From assembly GCF_000224145.3 (NCBI RefSeq), contig NC_020174.2, positions 4,283,026 through 4,347,025 of the forward strand: a stretch of 64,000 nucleotides of DNA, written 5' to 3'. The DNA is from Ciona intestinalis. Taxonomy: Eukaryota > Chordata > Ascidiacea > Phlebobranchia > Cionidae. The notes under the pieces are model-generated. The model ran no database searches. It was not told the origin of the DNA and saw only the letters and a program-made list of their open reading frames with translations. The position numbers and the translations under genes are program-made. Of this stretch, positions 34,801-45,309 are shown in pieces (the first letter of the stretch is position 1; each line of letters begins with the position of its first letter).

Positions 34801-36370
34801 CACCAAGTAATGTCTCCCACGATCAAACTAATACTTCCAAGAAGAAGAGTGAAAAAAGGTAGGTCTGTTTGTTGCAAGACTTGCTCCTTATTTCTAACAA
34901 CCAGTGTAAAATAATTTCCAAGCGACTCAGTGGAGACGTTTTTGTGCACAGGCAGTGATAACAAGGGTCCTCTCCTATGGGTATGTTGACCAATGGTGAC
35001 ATTTAAATGGTTTGTGTCATTTAGATTAACCAATCATGAATGAATCACCATTTAATTTACCAGTTTTGTCAAATCAGTTTCACAAAACCTCAATTAAACG
35101 TGATGTTTTTATGATTTCCGACTCAAACTTTAAATCGTTCAGCAATGCTTAATTGTGAATGCTGCTGTTCTTAAGCAGCTGGATTAATATTGATTTTTGT
35201 ATATTTATTGTTAGTGATGCAATCTCACCAGACTCAACAGCCTCGTTCAATTTACCACGACTTGATCCCCCACCAAAGGTGAAGCGAAACCTGTCAAAAT
35301 CAACCCCCGCCACCCCAGAAACTCACTTCAATGACTCTCCTTCTGCCTCAGAATCATCATGGCAATCAGTGATCAGTCCACCACCACAGAACACAAGATT
35401 AAAAGTTCAGTCCTCAGTCGGACCAAACGAAGCTAAAACTGCTGTAAAACCAACAGAACAGGCAAAAATTCGATACACACAGCCTAAAGAAGTCACTTAT
35501 TTGGATGAATCAATTTCCCTGATGGAAATTACAGATTCAGATTACACACCGTCTATAACAAGTGACTTTGACCCATTAAGCAGTAAACGTTCACTCTTTT
35601 CCTCTACCTATCCCAGTGCATCAAACCCTTTCCACCCAGACAAAGTTCTCTCATCATTTGATCAAAGTTTTGACACCACTGCCCCGAGCAAGCTGTTTGA
35701 TTTTACGCCAGAAGAGTATGACAAACATAGACGGTACGAACCGCTGAGAAAGGAGCAGTCATCCAAGTGGAGCACGGGCCTGTCATATGTTCAAGACAAC
35801 GACAGCATTCGGTCGAATGTTAAAGTAAAACATGATGTTTCTGTAGCGTCGTCTGTAGCGACAATTTCCAAGCCTTCCTTTTCCGAGACTGTATCGGAGC
35901 ATTCCATTAACAGTAACGACGGGGACATAACAGTTGGCTCGATACTCGACGAGATTGATATTCCCGCAAATGAGTTTACAAACGAGTTCTGGGAAGGTGA
36001 CGTCACAGACTCTCTTTCCCGAACCAACGATGCCGAAATAGCAGCTCTCAATGACGACAGCAAAGTAACGAACAGTTTAGAATCAGCTCAAACAAGTAAG
36101 CAAGACGTTTCCAAAACAAACAGTGATCCGCTAGAGGCATCCGTGGTTGACAGAACCCCAGTTTTATCACCAGTGACGTCACCTACCTCGCTTAGCAGTG
36201 GTACGTATAACGATCCTGCAAACTCTCCTGCACGGGATTTAAACTGTGCGAAGTCATTACCGTTCAGTGGAAGCGAGCCGACTTCTATTTCGTCAAGTGA
36301 CTCAGGCGTTATGTCAAGTTCAACAAGTGGAAACATCCAGGACATTCCAAACGTAGTACATCATACGTGA
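28150..36370 (+). CDS. NOS1AP: NOS1AP/CAPON orthologue: PTB-domain adaptor of nNOS family signalling
   Basis: NOS1AP is a cytosolic adaptor with an N-terminal PTB domain. In mammals it binds neuronal NO synthase and polarity proteins. Coding exons: 28150-28266, 28401-28472, 30969-31055, 31155-31213, 31449-31557, 31677-31812, 32203-32324, 32398-32562, 32705-32761, 32874-32979, 33297-33421, 33475-33637, 33934-34120, 34220-34366, 34489-34570, 34764-34858 and 35215-36370 (TGA). All have GT/AG borders and phases agree, giving about 994 codons. Recognition motifs are [71 protein letters not shown] and [11 protein letters not shown]. The PTB domain spans residues ~30-165, the coiled coil ~255-340 and the rest is Ser/Thr/Pro-rich. 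Mammalian NOS1AP is about 500 residues, so this one is roughly twice as long. The C-terminus (PNVVHHT) lacks the mammalian EIAV PDZ ligand. The start is chosen because MPS... aligns with the vertebrate N-terminus. Confidence 0.93.
32398..32979 (+). CDS. NOS1AP: NOS1AP coiled-coil exons 8-10
   Basis: Exons 32398-32562, 32705-32761 and 32874-32979 encode [39 protein letters not shown] and [20 protein letters not shown]. These match the NOS1AP coiled coil of vertebrates (HHQMQLLQQ..., VHLLKDQLAAEAAARLEAQ, VHQLLLQNKDML). This region mediates self-association and partner binding in the family. The following exon has [12 protein letters not shown], again matching the vertebrate CDPTTP segment. Confidence 0.9.
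33837..33876 (+). repeat. Perfect 2 x 20-nt tandem duplication in NOS1AP intron 12
   Basis: The unit 'atacaggtaccgatcatggt' occurs twice head-to-tail (33837-33856 and 33857-33876). Just downstream 'acaattaaaaccag' is also repeated (33893-33906 and 33920-33933), and the second copy ends in the exon 13 acceptor. Confidence 0.95.
35215..36370 (+). CDS. NOS1AP: NOS1AP terminal exon, long Ser/Thr-rich tail
   Basis: A single 1,156-nt exon (acceptor TATTGTTAG, phase 2 in) encodes about 385 residues ending at TGA 36368-36370. It is rich in Ser, Thr, Pro and Asp, with a more ordered-looking patch [20 protein letters not shown] and an acidic [16 protein letters not shown]. No domain was recognised. 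It has no counterpart in the mammalian ~500-residue protein that I can recall. The frame is fixed by the preceding exon's phase. Several antisense open frames overlap it and are shadows. Confidence 0.85.
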
Positions 36371-37041
36371 CTTTCATTAGCGTACAATCTATAGCGGACT
36401 GAATATACAGCACGGGTATAGTACTGTGAAAGATCAGTGTGAAACAGACGCTAGACGGTGCCCGTAATTTATTTCTTTTGAGGTACCACATTCGTTATTA
36501 ATCTAGTGTCCGAGTACCTCTGTATCTCACTTGGAAAGTTGGCTGTTCCTATTGATTTTAAAGTTCGTATTGTTGTTAGAGGTAGATATAGTCTACATTT
36601 TGCATTCCTTCCGTTTGTACCCGGAGTGTTTAGTCTTTTTGATGTTTCGAATGTTATTGTACGTTTTCCCGGAAGCCACTTGGCAACGAATGACTTCACG
36701 TTTCAAAATCATTAGGTAACTGCACTACCATAACATGTTTGGCACTGTTGCCAAAACACTCGGCATTCCGTATCGTTGTTACATGCGGTGATGTACTGCC
36801 ATTTTATCAAAACATGCGGAGCCACAACATGGATGTCATATTCCTATAGAAATATTTCTTGCGAAACATAGTTTTATGACCGCAGTACAACTATACTTCT
36901 TTCACACAGCTTCTACTTTTCTACTGTTTTATACTCTATTTGTTGCTTTGTTTTTACATTGGCGTCTTTCTCCAACTTGTCGATCGTAGAAGTCATGAAA
37001 TATACTTCATTCGCATTATCGTCACCAACTTAGATAAAAGA

Positions 37042-37047
37042 AATAAA
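37042..37047 (+). terminator. Candidate poly(A) signal of NOS1AP
   Basis: AATAAA lies about 670 nt after the NOS1AP stop codon. It is the first canonical hexamer that I see downstream. Cleavage would fall near 37.06-37.08 kb. It is assigned by position only. Confidence 0.4.
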
Positions 37048-40000
37048 CAAAGTCTACCAGAAAAAAGTCCAATAGAGGTTGGCCAACTGCTTGCTTAAAT
37101 ATTTGACTCTGGATTTGGTAACGCAGGTACGGAGGATAGATACAGCATCGCACCAATTACTAAATTTACTGTAACTACGTTTAGAGTTGTTGTGTGTTCT
37201 TCGCAAACACTTGAAAACGAACACCTTACACGCATGAGGCAAAATCGTGATCAAAATTACATTTAAATCTCGTTAGTTCTACGTTTGTTTGTATAACATG
37301 ATAAGCCAAGTGCATGGGAGGTCAAATAAAGGTCATGGACAGGTTACTGTTAAGGATAAGAATGTAGAAAGAATCTGCGCAGTTCACATCACTAGGGAAA
37401 CGTTAATACTCATTGGAGCACCCGCAGAAGGGTGAGCAAAATCACACGACAAACAAAGCATAACAGGCGCCTATAAACTATGTGACACAGCTTATGCGTC
37501 ACGTGGGAGATCCCATGCAACGCAACAAAGGCGAAAACGCGAGTTCGCTCGTAAGAATGCCATCTTTGAATAGGAGCTATAAAAGTATACTGACGTGTGC
37601 GTAAGAACCAGGCGAATATGAATAGTATCTGCACGTGTTGCGGGAAAGGATGTATCGCTCATGACGTCATTCATGTGTTAAGAACGCTTTTTTTACGAAA
37701 ACCCAAATGACGGGAGTGGAATACCTAAATAAATCATAAACTTACTTCAAACACAGGGCCACCTCATTGGTTGCCGGTAAATGGTATGACGTCAATACTC
37801 CGCTAAATTAGGGCATCAGTTTTCCATGTACCACATATAACTCAGTTTAGAACAGTTTCAGAGTAATTAAAACCATGAATGAGCCCGGTATCAGTCATAT
37901 CGTATTTAACATGCTACGAAATCAATATTCTAGATTCGGGATAAAACCTTGAAAACACCAGATTCCCAAACCCCGACAACGTGATACATGGAAACAAAAC
38001 GGTGTAGGTTTATTAATATTAATGTTCGACCTTTTCTTAAAATCAGTGGAGGACGTTATGATAAAGGTTCGGTATTTTGAAATGCGGTGCACCATCCAAT
38101 GCTAGCTAGGAAGGGCGTAGCGTAACGACCCGCTAGGGTGTGTAGTGTTGATACAGTTGTTTGGATATTGCGCTTTTTACAAACCAAGTATATACGTACT
38201 ATAAAAAAAACTATCTAGTTTTTTTTTTATTTGGACAAGAGACACACATATAGCACCCGTAACGAATATAGAGCGATGTTTATACCGATACGACATTAAG
38301 TAAGTTTCGTTCGGTAATCGATTATGGCTGTAAACGTAGAAGATGTTTATACGGCTTTGCTTGCAATGGGCACCAAACGAAAGCACGCAACAAGGGAAAG
38401 TTGTATAATAGATTGCTTGCGAGACGTGCAGGAAGTGAGCGTTTTGCAGTATGAGTGCTGTAGTGTATGAATAAAGCGCACATCTTTTATATTCTAAATT
38501 CAAAAACGCTAGCACGACAATCACAAAGTTAAATGGCGCCGCCTTAAATGTCGCGCAGAGTTTTTACTTTTTAAAAAGTACAGGTTTAAAATTCAGGGTA
38601 TGCCCTTCAAAAAGAAATGTTTAAGCAAGTCAAATATTAGTACTTCGGGTCGCTTAGTGTAAAAGGCATCAACGAGGAGAATGTAGTAGCAACACGAGTG
38701 TTTTAATAGTTCGCAGAGGACTGTTCCATTAAAAAAGTAAAAAAGTGTTACCTTTTAGATTTGACCTTCTTGAAAATTTTATCGTGTATTCTTTCAGACT
38801 CTGTTACTGGTGAGGTTGTTCATACTGGCTTTGTTTGTGTCATGTTGCCCTTGCAGCTGTATAAAACCATATGTTTTAGTTGGAAAGGCGTTTTAGTGCC
38901 TCCTGCGTCAGGTTTGTATGTATAATATGGTGGATTTACAGTAGAATTAAACAGTTTAATACAGCATTTATTTATAGTCATTTAAATTAAGCGTTGTATA
39001 TTCTGTATAGGAAGTTCAGTCGATAAGACGATCAATGCTAATACGGTTAACTGTTAAAAAATCGAAGCGCTTTGATATACAAGCCGCTTTTGCATAGTCA
39101 CTGGGAAATGATGGTGCAATTTCTGGAAACTGACTAGTATTGACCCTTAAGGTGACCCGTCATGCGTCTACGTGAGCCTCGCAAGTAGGCTAAATGAGCT
39201 TGCACAAAATTTGACGGCAAGAATGAAAGTTAAAAATCACAAACAAATTCCGTGTTACTGTTCCCTATCTTTGATGTATAAGTTGCAAAGTTCTTAGTGT
39301 TTACGGTGCCAAAACTATAAAACCTTCGAGCCACCCTTGAGGAATATAAAAACAAGAAAATTAATGGACATCAAATAACATAAATGTTGCATTTTTCCTG
39401 GAAAAAGCGTAAACTCATTGAGCCCATGGCGATGGTTGTATATTTACCAACTATGTGTTGGTTCATGTCACTAGGAAAGTACGTCGATCAAAAAGGAAGT
39501 TGTGAATTGTGATAAAACGTAAACAGCTTGATATATGTTAATCTAGGGGTAAAATAGGTTTGCGACTTATTAATCGGGTATAATGATGTAGCCGGGTAAT
39601 CCGGGTCCACAAAAGCCTGAACCGTATTTAGGGGAAACTCCAAGCTTAGATTACGCCTAATTGAGTTTCTAATTGGTACGAACGGGGAATTACATTAGAA
39701 GAGTTACAAATTTGTACGCTGTTAAATTTCCCTTAACTGGTTGGTAATAAATTTCATGGGCAAATGACGCACGCGCGCTCTAACGTCATTGCGTGTCAAC
39801 CCCAACATATATTATGGTGTACCCGTCATATATACCAGATGATCATAAAGATGCCAATGAGCTGGCGACGAAAACAGATCGAGTCGTATTTTTTTGCTGT
39901 GCGACTGCAACAACTCTGGTCGGTACAGCGAGAGTGAGCTGCACTATCTATTATCACGCGTATGCTAAACTTCTTAACACTGCCTTGTAAAATGAGTGTA

Positions 40001-40794
40001 GAGCGACGCGTTCTTACGCCTGCTGAAAAACGCAAGCGACAATACCACGCATCTGCGTATTAAATGCCTCCCACTGACTTGTCCGGACCGAACGTATTTT
40101 CTCACAGGCGATGACGTATGAATGGCTTATATATACATGTGTATAAATGTGCATGGAATTAGATGCAACAGAGAGGCCTAGCGTTTTCAGAGGCAACGAT
40201 TTACCAAGAGACTGTTTCCCGAAGAAGTAGGCCAGCATACGTTAAAAGTGTTTTAGGGGTATTTAAAATAAATATACGAAGTGAAAAATGGATATCGAAA
40301 AGTTTCGTTACTTTAAAACAAAGAATTTAATGTCGTTTTTAACCTTTTACAAAATTACGACTAATTTTTTTCAAGGACATAAAAGCGCATGTTTGAGAGC
40401 TGAGGAATGTCTTATCGTAACAATATTAATAATCTACTAATACATGCGCTCCGTTTGATTCTCAAGAGGTGATTATTAACTTACGAGAGGACACCTTTGC
40501 TAGTTTTGTAAAAAAGAAAAAGAGTGGAGAAGTTATAAAACGTCTCGAGTGAATTAGTTATAGTGTTTAGTGCCGGGTGTTTAAAAAATAGTTACATTGA
40601 ATATTATATTGTGTATTTATTTTAAATGTTAATTTGAGAGTGTTGGCGCGAAGCGTATATAGACTGCACTCTGATGATGTGATATTTTTATGACAATTTC
40701 TATATTTAATACTTTTTAGGTTGCACGTCATTCTAAGCGGAAACGTTTGAGGTAAAACAAACCATATCACATACTGCAACGTGACTGTCGTTTT

Positions 40795-40832
40795 TTGCCG
40801 GCATTTTTAGGGCAAAAAAAGCGAACGAAGAA
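40795..40832 (+). promoter_or_regulatory. Splice-acceptor-like site 22 nt before the SLC26A11 ATG
   Basis: A pyrimidine-rich tract followed by AG (gttttttgccggcatttttag, AG at 40809-40810) sits 22 nt upstream of the start codon at 40833. It could be the acceptor of a 5' UTR intron, or a spliced-leader trans-splice acceptor of the kind common in Ciona mRNAs. Chance cannot be excluded without 5' transcript ends. Confidence 0.4.
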
Positions 40833-43800
40833 ATGGAAAAACGCACCGGATTTGAAAACTGCGATTCCCAGTCGCAAAACGACAGTTGTAAAACTTTGAC
40901 CATCTCATACATACAAGGAGACATTAGTAGCAGCACACAGAGCACAAAAAGTGAAGACTCATCTTTACTAAAAGGCAGTACAATGTCTGATTCCACCAGC
41001 GACGACAGTTTTGGGGGAAGAAATCGAAAAAGGTTGCACGAATTTAAACAAGGCGCTCAAGTGGCCGGAAGACAGGTACAATCGGGGTGCAATTCTTATT
41101 GGAAAAATGCATGTACTGTTGAAACCGTGAAAGACAAGTTGCCTATCTCGAAGTGGCTGCCGAGTTACCGACTGAAGACATTCAAATGTGATCTCATTGC
41201 CGGCTTAACTGTGGGGCTCACTGTCATTCCGCAAGGAATGGCTTACGCCGCTCTTGCTGGACTTGAACTTCAGGTAAATTAAAACGCATCTGTCATTTTA
41301 TAAAATAACGATTTTATAAAAGAACGTGTTTGTGTAACTTTATAACAGAACGTGCAATGAAACGCGTGTTGGTGGTTAAAAACTTATAATTAGACAGCAT
41401 CAACATTTCATTGCCAAAATCGTGCATCACAATGTGACAAACGTGCGATGTATATGAGATGCAGCATTGGCGTTGTTATCTCCAACGGATCTTAAAATAG
41501 CTGCAAATCACGCAATAATGTGTATGCGAAAGACAAGATAAAATTGATCAAAATAACCCGTTTCTTGGAAGTCAACAAAAGCGACACTTTATGGTTTAAA
41601 CAAAATATCTTATTTGTCCACCGGACAACATATCTTGTTTTACAAGTTGTAGTACATGTTCAGCACGCGGCACAACATATGTTTATCGGCCATCGCGCTA
41701 TTTTGAAAACATTACATATTGAGATCACACGAGGGGTCATTTTTCGTAACCTTTTTTACTGAAGGCAAAAATACACCAACTAACAGGTGGTGTTTATTGT
41801 GCTTGACACCGGAAATCGCAAAATTCAGCTTGTTCCGTTTTTATAAAGTAACCTATAAATCGCATTTATACGCATTGTTTTCTAGTACGGCCTCTACAGC
41901 GCTTTTATGGGAAGCTTTATCTACTGCTTATTGGGAACTTCGAAAGACATCACTATGGGACCGACTGCCATCATGTCCATCTTAGTAGCTGAGTATGCGC
42001 ACGACCCGTGGAAGGTACATGAGCAGGGGAGCGAAGAAACGGTAGGTTTGGCCATCACTTGGTTTAAGAAGTTGTTGCATACATCGGTTGCACTGGTCAC
42101 ACAGTAAAAAATTCCTAACTTATAAATTTCGAAATAAATAACGTTAAAAACGTGCCTTACGTACGTCTATAAAATATTAACGACAAAAAAACGTTTTTAG
42201 AATGGTTCTGACTTTTATGAAAACTAAAGTAATAACATTGGGAATGTTCAACTCAGACCAATGTTACGATGGCGATTTTACTGACGTTCATGTGTGGAAT
42301 CATTCAGTTCGGAATGAGCGTTTTTCGCCTTGGTTTTCTGGTGCGGTACATATCTCATCCGGTTATAACTGGTTTCATGTCGGCCGCTTCTATCGTCATA
42401 TCGACCACCCAGCTGAAGGTAAAGTGTCGTGGCTCTGACTTTTTTTTAGCTTGTGTGGTTCAACCACCAAATATAGCGGGCTACGTGAGCGGCTTATGCA
42501 ACATTTCCAATTAGCGAGATGCTAAGGCGTCAGTGGTTCGCCATGGTTGAGATTTGGAACGTCCGCCCATATTGCCTGCAGCCTTGGGGGGCTAATTATC
42601 GCTGCGGAAGGGTGAAGTTCTTTAACCTATGTGGAAAGCGGGGCGTTAATTGCGTTTTTTCAAAGCCACTAGTATGCAAACTGTCCTGTATTGTTGGAAT
42701 CGCCCACAAGTGATTCATGCGACCTCGACTCGGGGTCGTACACACTTTTGAGTTTGGAATTTACAGAAGCTTAACTATTTTGCTTTTGCAGAAAATTTTT
42801 GGCATTAGCACGCCTAGAGGTTTTTTTGAGACGATCATCGGCATATTGACGCATATGAACCAGACAAAGTAGGTGACTTGGGTCATTCGTAGTTGTTGTG
42901 ATGCTTAACTAACATTCCATTTTAGGATATGGGATTTTGTTATGGGGGTTTCAGCCATGTTGCTTCTCTTTTTGCTGAAGTGGATGAAGGAGAAATGGGC
43001 TCGGGTCAAAGTCCAAGAAGACCGAGTTGTGATCAAAGTACTCCGAACACTGATGTGGTTCATAGGCACAGGTGACGAATTCAAGGGTGGTTTGCTTTTC
43101 ACGTATGTAACTAACGTCGTTACGTATTGTTGTTTGGCTTGTGCCGGCTTAGCTATGGTTGCTATGTACGACAAAGTAGATTGGATTTCATAATGAACGC
43201 ATCAGTTGACGGCAAACTGGCGTAGCAGGTTGCGTAAATGCTGATATGCCTTCTTTGATTTTGCAGGACGTAACGCGGTAGTTGTTGTTCTCTCGGCGAC
43301 AATTGCGTACCTCATAACGGATATCCAAATGCCTGTTGATACTCGACCGTTGACTTTAACTCGCAACATCAGTGGAGGACTTCCGCCGTTCGCGCTACCC
43401 AGTTTCACACACATGCCCCCAGGTACAAATCAGACGATTGGCTTCTCAGAGATGATGCAGCAACTCGGGAGCGGCTTGGCTGTTATACCACTTATGGCCT
43501 TTCTTGAGTCAATTGCAATTGCAAAAGCATTCGGTAAGATATTTTGACAGCGTTTTTGGCGAAATAAACCATTTGTCGCAATTTAGCCGAAACACGTAAC
43601 AATGTCCCAACTGTGACGTGCATCACAATCGTTTTTTAAGCACTGTGATGTCGCGTTTTTTTGTTGCATATTCCACTAACGATAAAATTGTGATATTTTA
43701 TTATACAGGAAGGAAAAATCATTACAAGGTAGACGCCTCACAAGAATTGCTGACTATCGGGGTGGCAAATTTCTTTTCTTCATTCGTCAGTTCATTTCCA

Positions 43801-45309
43801 ATAACAGGCAGCTTCGGCAGGTACAGATTTTTTGAATGTTTACTATTAGTTCTAAATATGTGTGTCACCGAATGGGTTTGCGATGCATTCCTAGGCTGTG
43901 GCGTAATTTGAACGAATGATGTTTCGTGCGGATGTGGTGTTTTGGGGAGTTAAACACAATCGACAATACAAAAAAACAGATGACGCTATAGAAACTACAG
44001 CCATGAATTCAAAAGAGTCGTTTTCTCAATAGGTGTTGTTTCCCAATAACTGTTGCTATATAGGTCAGCAGTAAACGCGCAGAGCAACGTAATGACCCCA
44101 CTGGGCGGAATTTTCACTGGAGCGGTTGTTCTGCTTGCTCTGCAGTTTCTGTCGGACGCGTTCCAGTACATTCCTGCACCCGCACTTGCTGCGGTGATCA
44201 TCATGGCAGTGATTAACCTCTTTGATTTCCGCGGTATGAGGACAGTGTGGAAGATAAACAGTGAGTGTTGTTTGAACTTGAATATGCAATGCACATGGAT
44301 CATTTTAACTTGGGGTTTAGATAGGCGGTTTAAGATGAAAAATGCCATGGTTGGGCTTGAATATTTATGTTGCTTATGCTTTCTTCTAGAAATCGATACT
44401 ATACCGATGGTTGTCACCTTTTTACTTTGCTTCTACGACATAGCGTATGGAATTATGGCCGGCATCGGAATCTCGATTCTAATTCTACTTGCAAAACACG
44501 CCATGTAAGTATGCCGGATTTTGTTGTGTATTTAAACCTTGCAAAAGCATGTCATGATGTGACTGACAAAATATCTAACATTGGCATCAGCTGTTCTGTC
44601 AACGGAAGTACTTTTCATTTTAGGCCCGGGGTAAAAATCCTCGAAGATGATTGCAATGTGACAGTGATGCAAGTGAAACAAGGTCTAGACTTCCCTGGCG
44701 CAGAGTACATGGAAGAAACTTTGCAAGAGCATGCGGAAAATGGTATGCGTATGTATGTTGCAGAAATAGGATAGTCTTGCTTTTTCGATATAAAGGGTGA
44801 TGGACTGTAGAGCGTGACTCTCTATGCGTCAATTTATTAGTAGTCTAGACTGATTTATAAAACGTGTTTGTGGCCAAAGTTGGCCCACTAAAAACAGGAA
44901 ACTGCCATAAATTAACCAATCCTATTCACCTTCTGACAACCTTAAATGTCATCCTTTCGTGACTTTTGTTAAAGGAAACTGCAAGACTCTGATTGTTGAC
45001 TGCACGAGCACCACGACTCTTGATTACAGTGCGGTAGAAGCATTCAAGCACGGTTCAAAATCGCTCAAAGACGCAAATATAGTGTTAAAGATTTGTGGAC
45101 TCAAGGTACGCTTCTATTTGATCAAACGCTCAAAAGTATTATGAATTTATGATACATAAGCCACCATCTATGATAATATTTTTCGTGTTTTATAGGACAG
45201 GCATCAAAACATGCTTAAGAAAATGGATATCTTGAAAGACGGCGTCAAATTCTATGATGACGTCACCGATGCAAAAAACGACGTGCAATTTAGAGCAGAA
45301 GAAGTTTAG
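40833..45309 (+). CDS. SLC26A11: SLC26A11-type sulfate/anion transporter with STAS domain
   Basis: SLC26A11 is a multi-pass membrane anion transporter, described in mammals as a sodium-independent sulfate transporter of lysosomal and plasma membranes. Exons: 40833-41273, 41886-42041, 42257-42418, 42792-42868, 42926-43071, 43267-43533, 43709-43820, 44064-44260, 44390-44504, 44624-44742, 44975-45105 and 45196-45309 (TAG). Phases agree at each junction, giving 678 codons. Family motifs are LPISKWLPSY, IAGLTVGLTVIPQGMAYAAL and YGLYSAFMGSFIYCLLGTSK (SLC26 signature). Further motifs are GPTAIMSILV, RYISHPVITGFMSAASIVIS, GLAVIPLMAFLESIAIAKAF, SSFPITGSFGRSAVNAQSNV and ALAAVIIMAVINLFD. The STAS domain spans residues ~560-670. 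Human SLC26A11 is about 606 residues. The excess here is mostly an N-terminal Ser-rich tail of ~90 residues, although an internal ATG at 40983 could be used. The start is set at the first in-frame ATG after an acceptor-like site. Confidence 0.94.
44624..45309 (+). CDS. SLC26A11: SLC26A11 STAS-domain exons 10-12
   Basis: These last three exons form the cytoplasmic STAS (sulfate transporter and anti-sigma antagonist) domain. They carry CNVTVMQVKQGLDFPGAEYM, then GNCKTLIVDCTSTTTLDYSA, then DRHQNMLKKMDILKDGVKFY. The VDCTSTTTLDYSAVEAF segment corresponds to the conserved STAS strand and loop. The short C-terminal tail (DVQFRAEEV) carries no recognised sorting signal. Confidence 0.9.

Larger units (their letters stand above)
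36371..40832. other. Intergenic: NOS1AP 3' UTR and SLC26A11 upstream region
   Basis: About 4.5 kb without a supported coding exon. The first ~700 nt are probably NOS1AP 3' UTR. Several short open frames on both strands have no splice context or recognisable protein sequence. SLC26A11 promoter elements should lie just before 40.8 kb, but no TATA box or initiator can be assigned. Confidence 0.55.

Noticed and set aside
35791..36345. Minus-strand open frames over the last NOS1AP exon
   Set aside because: They are shadows of the Ser-rich terminal exon, without their own splice sites or homology.
43995..44417. Minus-strand open frame of 140 codons over SLC26A11
   Set aside because: It is antisense to the transmembrane exons of the transporter, which match SLC26A11 residue by residue.
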